Shown here piece after piece: positions 36,955 through 44,056 of a DNA stretch of 64,000 nt; position 1 is the first letter of the stretch, and every line of letters starts with the position of its first letter. Source of the stretch: UBA6398 sp963660485 (GTDB lineage: Bacteria; Bacteroidota; Bacteroidia; Bacteroidales; Bacteroidaceae); the NCBI GenBank assembly GCA_963660485.1, contig CAVKYH010000007.1:46742-110741 (forward strand). The letters run 5' to 3'. Under the pieces are notes generated by a model. The model was not told the origin of the DNA, ran no database searches, and saw only the letters and a program-made list of their open reading frames with translations. A program made the position numbers and the translations under genes.

Positions 36955-38034
36955 ATGGCAGAAACTGAAATGCATACTCCCCTACTCGGCAAAACCCTAC
37001 AGGAAATGCGCGAGGTGGTAGAAGACTGCGGCATGCCGCGTTTCGCTGCAAAACAATTGTGTGATTGGATCTACAAAAAAGGCGTGAATTCGTTTGATGC
37101 CATGTCGAATGTGAGCAAAGCGGCACGCGAAAAACTCGCCGACAAATATTGCATCGGCACAAATCCGTATGCCGATGTACAAGAGTCGCGCGACGGTACA
37201 AAAAAGTTCCTTTTCCCGGCTTCTTGCGGCGGTTTCGTTGAAACGGTCTACATTCCCGACGGACAGAGAGCCACTGTGTGCGTTTCCTCGCAGGTGGGCT
37301 GCAAAATGCATTGCGCATTCTGTCTTACCGGCAAGCAAGGGTTTACAGGTCAATTGAATACATCGGATATATTAAACCAAATATTCAGCCTGCCGGAACG
37401 CGAAAAAATCACCAATATCGTGTTTATGGGGCAAGGCGAACCGCTCGACAATTACGAAAATGTGATGAAAGCCATACATATCCTCACCTCCGAGGAAGGA
37501 TTGGCCATGAGCCCCAAACGAATCACGCTTTCAACCTGCGGAGTACTGCCGGCATTGAAACGGTTTGTAGACGATTGTCGCTGCAACATTGCCATAAGCC
37601 TGCATTCACCCTATCACGACGAGCGCATAACGATAATGCCCATCGAAAAAGCCTACAAGGCACAGGACATCATTGCTTTTCTGAAAACCTGCGAGGCTTT
37701 CCGCGACATTCGCGGCGGTCATGCACGCGAAACAAGCCATCAGCGTAGGCTTTCATTCGAATATGTATTGCTGAAAGGCCTGAACGACAGTTCCCAACAC
37801 GCATCTGATTTGGCCGGTATACTTCGGGGATTGGATTGCAGGGTAAACGTTATACCTTTTCACACATACAAAGGAGGGGAATTCAAAAGTCCTTCACACG
37901 ATGACGCCGAAGCTTTTTGCGAAATGCTGTGCCGCAAAGGACTAAATGCCACATTGCGACGCTCGCGCGGGCAAGACATCTCGGCTGCATGCGGAATGCT
38001 CGCTGCCAAACGCAAGAAAACGGAAGAGCAATAG
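36955..38034 (+). CDS. rlmN: 23S rRNA (A2503-C2) methyltransferase, dual-specificity
   Basis: RlmN is a radical SAM enzyme that methylates C2 of A2503 in 23S rRNA and A37 in some tRNAs. The ATG at 36955 gives 359 residues. The radical SAM cluster motif is in VGCKMHCAFCLTGKQGF, followed by NIVFMGQGEPLDNYENV, ITLSTCGVLP and ISLHSPYHDER. NVIPFH and the C-terminal RRSRGQDISAACGML carry the conserved substrate-binding and catalytic cysteine. A -7-like TAATTTTG lies at 36921-36928 with a TTTT at the -33 position. Confidence 0.96.
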   Translation: MAETEMHTPLLGKTLQEMREVVEDCGMPRFAAKQLCDWIYKKGVNSFDAMSNVSKAAREKLADKYCIGTNPYADVQESRDGTKKFLFPASCGGFVETVYIPDGQRATVCVSSQVGCKMHCAFCLTGKQGFTGQLNTSDILNQIFSLPEREKITNIVFMGQGEPLDNYENVMKAIHILTSEEGLAMSPKRITLSTCGVLPALKRFVDDCRCNIAISLHSPYHDERITIMPIEKAYKAQDIIAFLKTCEAFRDIRGGHARETSHQRRLSFEYVLLKGLNDSSQHASDLAGILRGLDCRVNVIPFHTYKGGEFKSPSHDDAEAFCEMLCRKGLNATLRRSRGQDISAACGMLAAKRKKTEEQ

Positions 38035-38157
38035 CCTGCAATATCAACAAAGTAGGTAAATAACTTTCGCATAAGCATTATTATAAGTAATTTTACATCG
38101 ACAATACCCACTCCGCGGCAAACATTCCGGTTGAGGAGCGGACTAAAAGACAACAAA

Positions 38158-39267
38158 ATGGACAATAATAAAAAGATAAGGGTTGCCATTACCCACGGAG
38201 ACATAAACGGCGTAGGTTACGAGGTGATTTTCAAAGCGCTTTCCGACCCTGCGATGCTCGAACTCTGTACTCCTATAATTTATGGCTCACCCCGTGTGGC
38301 TATATTCCATAAAAAAGCACTCGACATCTCTACCAATTTCAATACCATTCATGATGCGGCAGAAATTGTAGAAGGAAAAATAAACTTGGTCTCATGTTTC
38401 GATGACGAGATAAAGATTGATTTCGGCCAACCTACGGCAGAAAGCGGACGAGCTGCCTATATGGCGCTGGAACGTGCCGTGGAAGATTACAAAAACGGGC
38501 TTTTCGACGTATTGGTAACGGCTCCAATCTGCAAGGCATCGATACATGGCGAGAATTTCAACTTTCCCGGACACACGGAATACCTGCAACAACGTTTGGC
38601 AACCGACGGCGAGAAAGCGCTGATGATTCTCATGAACGACAAGATGCGCGTGGCTCTCGCTACAACCCACCTTGCTATCCGCGATGTGGCTGATGCGATA
38701 ACGGAAGAACTGGTGGAAGAAAAACTCCGACAGTTATACGCATCGCTGCGTAGGGATTTCCTCGTTTCTGCACCGCGTATCGCTGTGCTTTCGCTCAATC
38801 CTCATTGCGGCGACAACGGACTAATCGGAAACGAAGAGCAGGAATGTATCTCCCCCGCCATAGAAAAATTGAACGACGAAGGCATGGAATGTTTCGGTCC
38901 CTACCCTGCCGACGGATTTTTCGGGGACGCAGCCTATCGCAAGTTTGATGCCGTTTTGGCGATGTACCACGACCAGGGATTGGCTCCCATGAAAGCTCTC
39001 GGCATGGCTGAGGGCGTGAATTTTACAGCCGGTCTTGGAATCGTGCGCACGTCTCCCGACCACGGCACAGCCTATGACATTGCCGGCAAAGGCGTTGCCG
39101 ATGCAACGTCGATGCGCCAGGCTATTTTCGAAGCCATAGATATTTTCCGCAGCAGGCTTTTTGATAACGAGGCAAAGCGTAATCCTATGCGCGAAGAGTA
39201 TCAAAGCCGCAGGGAGGACGGATTCAGGCCCAGAGGCAACCAGGAAGAGCATAATAAAAAGGAATGA
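38158..39267 (+). CDS. pdxA: 4-hydroxythreonine-4-phosphate dehydrogenase
   Basis: PdxA oxidises 4-phosphohydroxy-L-threonine in pyridoxal phosphate synthesis. The ATG at 38158 gives 369 residues. Conserved features are ITHGDINGVGYEVIFKAL, VTAPICKASIHGENFNFPGHTEYL (metal and substrate His), LSLNPHCGDNGLIG, MYHDQGLAPMKAL and RTSPDHGTAYDIAGKG. A charged tail of about 30 residues extends past the usual end. It is separated by one base from the nucleotidyltransferase gene and appears to lead the lipid-headgroup operon, although its own reaction belongs to another pathway. Confidence 0.96.
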   Translation: MDNNKKIRVAITHGDINGVGYEVIFKALSDPAMLELCTPIIYGSPRVAIFHKKALDISTNFNTIHDAAEIVEGKINLVSCFDDEIKIDFGQPTAESGRAAYMALERAVEDYKNGLFDVLVTAPICKASIHGENFNFPGHTEYLQQRLATDGEKALMILMNDKMRVALATTHLAIRDVADAITEELVEEKLRQLYASLRRDFLVSAPRIAVLSLNPHCGDNGLIGNEEQECISPAIEKLNDEGMECFGPYPADGFFGDAAYRKFDAVLAMYHDQGLAPMKALGMAEGVNFTAGLGIVRTSPDHGTAYDIAGKGVADATSMRQAIFEAIDIFRSRLFDNEAKRNPMREEYQSRREDGFRPRGNQEEHNKKE

Positions 39268-39268
39268 T

Positions 39269-40003
39269 ATGAAATTTGCAATCTTGGCTGCCGGCGAGGG
39301 GGCGCGTTTGGCTCAAGAGGGAGCGGTTGTACCCAAACCGTTGACAAAGCTCAACGGCGAGAAGATGATTGACCGCTTAATTCGAATCTTTTGCAAAAAC
39401 GGAGCGGAAGAGATTGTCGTGATTGTAAACGAGCTAACCGATTTGGTAAAGCAACATCTCGAAAGCAACTATGTTGTAGTTGGAAAAGATTGCGACAACA
39501 CCAAAACCACGCCGCTTGTTCCTACGCCCATTCGCATTGTGGTAAAAACCACACCAAGCAGCATGCACAGTTTCTACGAGTTGAGCAAATTTCTCTGCGA
39601 CGACAAATTTTGCCTGACCACTGTGGACACGGTTTTTCGCGAAGACGAATTTTCGGAATATATAAATGCTTTGAACAATATAGATGCCGATGGACTTTTG
39701 GCGGTAACGTCTTTTGTTGATGACGAAAAGCCGCTTTATGTTGCCGTTGACAGTAATCTGAAGATTACGGGATTTCACGACCAAAACCAAGGCGACAAAT
39801 ATGTTTCGGGCGGGATTTACAGTTTGCGGCCGTCTGCGATAAAAACGCTCAATTCTTGTATGGAAAAAGGCATTAGCCGCATGCGCAATTTCCAACGTCA
39901 AATGGTGGAAGACGGTCTTGATTTAAGGGCTTACCCTTTTGCAAAGATTATCGACGTAGATCATGTTGACGATATAAAAAAGGCTGAACAGTTGCTCGGA
40001 TAA
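39269..40003 (+). CDS. Nucleotidyltransferase of the sugar/alcohol-phosphate type
   Basis: The 244-residue protein has the NTP-transferase fold: KFAILAAGEGARLAQEGAVVPKPLTKLNGEKMIDRLI is the nucleotide-binding loop with the activating lysine, and CLTTVDTVFREDEF carries the metal-binding Asp. The family activates a phosphorylated sugar or polyol with CTP, UTP or GTP. Because a CDP-alcohol phosphatidyltransferase is encoded two genes downstream, I infer a CTP-dependent enzyme making a CDP-polyol, possibly CDP-inositol. The substrate is not proven. The next gene starts 4 bases later. Confidence 0.8.
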   Translation: MKFAILAAGEGARLAQEGAVVPKPLTKLNGEKMIDRLIRIFCKNGAEEIVVIVNELTDLVKQHLESNYVVVGKDCDNTKTTPLVPTPIRIVVKTTPSSMHSFYELSKFLCDDKFCLTTVDTVFREDEFSEYINALNNIDADGLLAVTSFVDDEKPLYVAVDSNLKITGFHDQNQGDKYVSGGIYSLRPSAIKTLNSCMEKGISRMRNFQRQMVEDGLDLRAYPFAKIIDVDHVDDIKKAEQLLG

Positions 40004-40007
40004 AAAT

Positions 40008-40913
40008 ATGAAAAAGCCTGTTGTTGCAGCAATTAGCCGTGCCAAGGAATTTTCGCCAAACTGCGAAAAAAACGACTCTCTCATATTTGGGGAGGTATGC
40101 GGTCTGCTCAAAAACAAAGGCTTTGAGGTAAAGATTTTTTGCGAAACCGATGTTTGCGGCATAGAGGCGACAACGGCTGATTTATATTTGAGCATGGCTC
40201 GCGGCCGACAGACTATAACCGTTTTGAAAGAGAAAGAAGCCCGGGGAAGTGTAGTCATAAACTCGGCAAAATCGTTGGATTTTTACAATCGCATAGAGAT
40301 TGTAAAAGCCATGCGCGACAACAAAATTTCAATGCCGCAAAGCGAAATTCTAATGTCAGACATTATTTCAACGAAGTCTGACATTATTAAAATAAAGTCT
40401 GACATCGTTTCAACGATATCCTATCCTGTTTGGATAAAGCGCGGAGACGAATGTGCGCAATCGCCTAACGATGTGATTTTTATTGAGAATAACGAAAAAT
40501 TTGCCGAATCTCTGAAAGATTTCTCGAAGCGTGGTATAACCGGCGTCGTAGTAAGCAAACATGAAGAGGGCGACTTGGTGAAATTCTACGGCGTGGAATC
40601 CTCCGGATTTTTCTATACATATCTCCCAACTGAGAACGGAGGGAGCGGAAAGTTCGGTGCAGAAAAAATCAATGGCGAGCCCCACAAATATTCTTACGAT
40701 GCCACAAAGTTGAAAAGCGAAAGCGAAAGACTTTCGCGCATTTTGAACATTCCTGTCTACGGCGGCGATTGCATTGTGTCCCGCAACGGGAATTTCAAAA
40801 TTATCGATTTCAACGATTGGCCAAGTTTCTCGCGATGCAGAACCGATGCTGCAAAGGCTATAGCGCAACTGGTTTGCTGCAAATTGAATATAGAACAAGA
40901 TACAACGATATGA
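40008..40913 (+). CDS. ATP-grasp-like protein with an internal repeat insertion
   Basis: This 301-residue soluble protein was not recognised as a named family, but it looks like an ATP-grasp enzyme. SYPVWIKRGDECAQS suggests the nucleotide-binding lysine strand, and the C-terminal GDCIVSRNGNFKIIDFNDWPSFS resembles the acidic metal-binding end of the fold. Its place in the operon points to a role in activating or attaching a headgroup. Residues about 117-137 consist of three near-identical heptads (SDIISTK, SDIIKIK, SDIVSTI) encoded by a copy of repeat family A (40355-40417), inserted between the N-terminal domain and the nucleotide-binding strand. The stop overlaps the next start by four bases. 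Confidence 0.6.
   Translation: MKKPVVAAISRAKEFSPNCEKNDSLIFGEVCGLLKNKGFEVKIFCETDVCGIEATTADLYLSMARGRQTITVLKEKEARGSVVINSAKSLDFYNRIEIVKAMRDNKISMPQSEILMSDIISTKSDIIKIKSDIVSTISYPVWIKRGDECAQSPNDVIFIENNEKFAESLKDFSKRGITGVVVSKHEEGDLVKFYGVESSGFFYTYLPTENGGSGKFGAEKINGEPHKYSYDATKLKSESERLSRILNIPVYGGDCIVSRNGNFKIIDFNDWPSFSRCRTDAAKAIAQLVCCKLNIEQDTTI
40355..40417 (+). repeat. Family A repeat inside a coding region
   Basis: Three 21-bp units (40355-40375, 40376-40396, 40397-40417) begin gtcagacat, gtctgacat and gtctgacat. These are the same word as in A1, A2, A5 and A11. The total of 63 bp keeps the reading frame and adds 21 residues to the ATP-grasp-like protein. Units 1 and 2 can pair (gtcagac with gtctgac). 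Confidence 0.85.
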
Positions 40914-41875
40914 TAAAGAATTACAAGGCACACATCAGTGCCACCTACAAGAATGCCGACACCGAAGAGTGGCTTGACATATATTTCACCCGACCTATCG
41001 GTTATGTTTGGGCTTTGTTTTTCAAAAAACTCAAAGTCGTGCCCAACGTTGTTACTATCCTGTCAATAATAATAGGCGTGGCAGCGGGCGCAATGTTCTA
41101 TTACCAAGATTTGTGGCACAACATCGTCGGAATGTTGCTGCTTATGTGGGCAAACTTCTACGACAGCGCCGACGGGCAATTGGCGCGAATGACGGGCAAA
41201 AAGACTCGCTGGGGAAGAATGTTGGACGGATTTGCCGGCGACGTGTGGTTCTTTGCAATATATCTTGCTATAATTCTTCGCTTGTGGGATCAGCCAATTC
41301 CGTTTCTTCATCTCCATTGGAACATATTGATTTTTATTATTGCGCTTTTCTCAGGAGTTATCTGCCATGCCAAACAATGCCAACTCGCCGACTATTATCG
41401 CAACGTGCATATGTTTTTTGCTTTCGGCAAGGACGACAGTGAACTCGACAATTCGCGTCAGCAACGTGTTTTGCTGCACTCCACTCCCAAGAAAGGCAAC
41501 TTCTGGTGGCGCGCTTTCCTGTTTTTTTATGGCAACTACACACATTCGCAGGAATCCCTCACACCTTATTTGCAGGATTTGCTCAATGTGATAAGCAACG
41601 AGCGCAACGGTGATATTCCCAACAAGTTTCGTCTGGATTTCCGCAAGGAGAGCAAACCCATGATGAAATATGCCAACATTCTTACCTTTAATTGTCGCGC
41701 CCTTGTGCTTTACATTACTTGCATTCTCAATATTCCTTGGGTTTACTTCGTGGTTGAAATCATCGCCTTCACAGCTTTGGCATATTATCTGCGCGAGCGC
41801 CACGAAAATCTGTGCCGCCACATGACCATGCTGCTCAAAGAGGGATACTACGACGACAAACCTACACTTATATAG
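40910..41875 (+). CDS. CDP-alcohol phosphatidyltransferase family membrane enzyme
   Basis: This integral membrane enzyme joins a CDP-activated alcohol to an alcohol acceptor, releasing CMP. The ATG at 40910 overlaps the previous stop. The 321-residue protein has the catalytic motif with Asp85, Asp88-Gly89, Ala92-Arg93, Gly102 and Asp106; the last Asp falls at 111, one place further than in the usual pattern. Several hydrophobic helices flank it (about 44-66, 72-84, 110-125, 140-160, and a pair near the C-terminus). The C-terminal half carries a long soluble insertion. With the nucleotidyltransferase and the HAD phosphatase in the operon, a phosphatidylinositol-phosphate synthase-like role is an inference. 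Confidence 0.82.
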   Translation: MIKNYKAHISATYKNADTEEWLDIYFTRPIGYVWALFFKKLKVVPNVVTILSIIIGVAAGAMFYYQDLWHNIVGMLLLMWANFYDSADGQLARMTGKKTRWGRMLDGFAGDVWFFAIYLAIILRLWDQPIPFLHLHWNILIFIIALFSGVICHAKQCQLADYYRNVHMFFAFGKDDSELDNSRQQRVLLHSTPKKGNFWWRAFLFFYGNYTHSQESLTPYLQDLLNVISNERNGDIPNKFRLDFRKESKPMMKYANILTFNCRALVLYITCILNIPWVYFVVEIIAFTALAYYLRERHENLCRHMTMLLKEGYYDDKPTLI

Positions 41876-41879
41876 GCGT

Positions 41880-42920
41880 ATGCGAAAAAAACTGATGAAC
41901 ATATTTCTCGCCATAGGCATAATCGCCATTGTGATTATGCTTTGTACGTTCGATTTCTCGTACAGCGAGATTTGGGCAAACCTTCAAAAAGCCGGCTGGT
42001 GGTTTGTAGCTGTGCTGATGATTTGGATTCCCATTTACATGATAAATGCTGCGTCGTGGATAGTGATTATAAACAACGGCAACAAGGGCAAGCGATTGCC
42101 GTTCTTGCAAGTCCTTAAATATACAATCTCCGGATACGCGCTCAACTACGTTACCCCCGTGGGGGTATTGGGCGGAGAACCTTACAGAATAATGGAATTG
42201 ACGCCGTATTACGGTGCTGCAAAAGCCACATCTTCTGTAATCCTCTATGCAATGATGCATATCTTTTCCCACTTCATTTTCTGGTCGTTTTCAATTGTTC
42301 TCTATCTCGTGATGTACTTCACCACGATAAATGCAATGATGGGAATTTTCCTGTTGGTTGTTGCCGCGTTTTGTGGATTGGGAATCTACTTTTTCATGCG
42401 GGGTTACAACAACGGCCTTGCAATGAAAACGCTGAAGATATTCACCTATATTCCCGGGATACGCCGCAAGGCGCGAAAATTCGTTGAGGAAAAACGCGAG
42501 ACAGTGGAGCGCATCGACTCGCAAATCGCAGAACTTCACCGTCAGAACAAGCGCACTTTTTATCTTTCCCTTTTTCTGGAATTTGCAGCCCGCATTGTTG
42601 GCTGCCTTGAGATTTGGTTTATCTTCATGATCCTTACCGACAGCGTTTCGTTTTGGGATTGTATCCTTATCCAGGCATTTACTTCGCTTTTTGCCAATTT
42701 GTTTTTCTTCATGCCCATGGAAATGGGAACGCGCGAAGGCGGATTCGCCCTTGCAGTGGGCGGATTGGCAATGTCGGGAGCGTTTGGAGTGCTCGCAGGT
42801 CTGCTCACGCGTGTGCGCGAACTGATTTGGGTAGCCATAGGTATACTGTTGATTAAAATAGGAAGGAAGAAGAAGCCCGAGAATCCTATACAAACACAAC
42901 TTTCCGATGAAATTCGATAA
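41880..42920 (+). CDS. Flippase-like (lysylphosphatidylglycerol synthase transmembrane type) protein
   Basis: This 346-residue integral membrane protein has about eight hydrophobic segments. GYALNYVTPVGVLGGEPYRIMEL is the conserved motif of the LPG synthase transmembrane / UPF0104 family, along with LFANLFFFMPMEMGTREGGFAL. Members are proposed lipid flippases or lipid-linked transporters. It starts 4 bases after the CDP-alcohol transferase and overlaps the HAD gene by 14 bases. I infer it handles the lipid made by this operon. Confidence 0.8.
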   Translation: MRKKLMNIFLAIGIIAIVIMLCTFDFSYSEIWANLQKAGWWFVAVLMIWIPIYMINAASWIVIINNGNKGKRLPFLQVLKYTISGYALNYVTPVGVLGGEPYRIMELTPYYGAAKATSSVILYAMMHIFSHFIFWSFSIVLYLVMYFTTINAMMGIFLLVVAAFCGLGIYFFMRGYNNGLAMKTLKIFTYIPGIRRKARKFVEEKRETVERIDSQIAELHRQNKRTFYLSLFLEFAARIVGCLEIWFIFMILTDSVSFWDCILIQAFTSLFANLFFFMPMEMGTREGGFALAVGGLAMSGAFGVLAGLLTRVRELIWVAIGILLIKIGRKKKPENPIQTQLSDEIR

Positions 42921-43632
42921 CGTTAAAGGACTGATTTTCGACTACGGCGGAACTCTCGATTCCGAGGGGCGGCACTGGTCGTTTGTGCTGCGCGAAGGTC
43001 TTGCCCATGCCGGAATCACAGTTGCCGATGAAGCCTGGCGAGAAGCCTATGTGTTTGCTGAGCGTGCGCTTGCCAAAGAGCGAATCATCATGCCCCAAGA
43101 CACATTCCTCGATGTGATGCTAAAGAAAATCAACATCGAAATCCGTAGCTTGGTCAATAGCCACGCGATAGAGCTTGACGCTTGCAGCATTGACGAGAAG
43201 GCCGAAACGGCAGCCCGCTACTGCTACCAATATGCCCGCAAGCGTGTTGAGCAAAGCCGCGAGGTGCTTCTGAAACTTAAAGTCAGATATCCTATGGTGC
43301 TTGTAACGAATTTCTACGGCAACATACACGCTGTGCTGAACGACTTCAAACTTGATTTCTTCAACGACATTATAGAATCGTCCGTGGTAGGAGTGCGCAA
43401 GCCCGACCCCAAGATATATCAACTCGGGGTGCAGTCTCTTGCCCTTTCCGCGAAGAATGTTATGGTTGTAGGCGATTCCTATTCAAAAGACATAGTGCCT
43501 GCGGCGTCATTAGGCTGTAAAACGGTGTGGCTGAAAGGCGAAAGCTGGAGCGAAGACCGTTTGCTGCCAAACGTAAAGCCCGATGCTGTGATTGAAAGCA
43601 TAGTTCAATTACCGTCGTTTTTGAAAGAATAA
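42907..43632 (+). CDS. HAD-family phosphatase
   Basis: The 241-residue soluble protein has the HAD nucleophile motif in GLIFDYGGTLDSEG (Asp12), the motif II threonine in MVLVTNFYG, the lysine in VVGVRKPDPKIY and motif IV VVGDSYSKDI. The second residue of the usual DxD is Gly14, so the general-acid Asp is missing at that position. That is seen in many annotated HAD proteins, but it is worth noting. In this operon it would fit the step that removes the phosphate after a phosphatidyl-polyol-phosphate is made. Confidence 0.82.
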   Translation: MKFDNVKGLIFDYGGTLDSEGRHWSFVLREGLAHAGITVADEAWREAYVFAERALAKERIIMPQDTFLDVMLKKINIEIRSLVNSHAIELDACSIDEKAETAARYCYQYARKRVEQSREVLLKLKVRYPMVLVTNFYGNIHAVLNDFKLDFFNDIIESSVVGVRKPDPKIYQLGVQSLALSAKNVMVVGDSYSKDIVPAASLGCKTVWLKGESWSEDRLLPNVKPDAVIESIVQLPSFLKE

Positions 43633-43649
43633 AAACCGCTCGCATCTTG

Positions 43650-43700
43650 CAATAACTCCGCCGTATCTAACTCAAATTAGATGCGGCGGAATTTTTATTG
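43650..43700. repeat. Mosaic palindromic repeat A7
   Basis: A 14-bp stem (43657-43670 with 43677-43690, core ccgccgtatct / agatgcggcgg, one mismatch) is extended by caataa/ttattg arms and followed by T5. The word is not shared with the other arrays but has the same shape. It lies 18 bases after the HAD gene. Confidence 0.8.
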
Positions 43701-43752
43701 TTGCCGTCTGGAAATAATTTTGAGGCCTTATAATTTCCATAACACCTGATGT

Positions 43753-43850
43753 GTTTGTCTTACTTCGTACGAAGTAAACACGTTGAACGTACGTAGTAAA
43801 CACGTTGAACGTACGAAGTAAGCACGTTGAACGTTCGAAGTAAGACAAAC
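43753..43850. repeat. Tandem 22-bp array, family B, copy 2
   Basis: Three 22-bp units (43768-43789, 43790-43811, 43812-43833) differ at one or two positions. They are framed by perfect 15-bp inverted ends (43753-43767, gtttgtcttacttcg, and 43836-43850). It is the reverse-complement orientation of the array at 30519-30644 and ends in the same 15-base word. Confidence 0.8.
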
Positions 43851-43950
43851 AGAACGGACGAAAAAGAAATTTGAACGCTTGATAGGGAAATATCATAGGA
43901 GCTTTTTATATAAACACCGCGTGCTTTTCAAAACAAAGTGCCGAAGTTGC

Positions 43951-43975
43951 AAAACAATGTCCGACATTGTTTTTT
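43951..43975. repeat. Minimal family A hairpin A8
   Basis: The arms aaaacaatgtc (43951-43961) and gacattgtttt (43963-43973) pair perfectly, and a T run follows. This resembles a single word of family A (gacat) followed by the same tail (gttttttcaatatc) that ends A5. Confidence 0.65.
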
Positions 43976-43985
43976 CAATATCCCG

Positions 43986-44021
43986 ACAAAAAAGGTTCCG
44001 TCCCATACGGGGCGGAACCTT
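43986..44021 (-). terminator. Intrinsic terminator of the adhesin-type lipoprotein gene
   Basis: The stem AAGGTTCCG (43992-44000) pairs with CGGAACCTT (44013-44021). On the minus strand it is followed by a T6 run. It lies about 35 bases past the stop codon. Confidence 0.87.
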
Positions 44022-44056
44022 CTCTATATAAAAAACTTATGATTGGTCTTAGCCGA

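Noticed and set aside
40769..40909. An earlier start for the CDP-alcohol phosphatidyltransferase
   Set aside because: The extra 47 codons overlap the ATP-grasp-like gene in another frame; the ATGA overlap start at 40910 is better.
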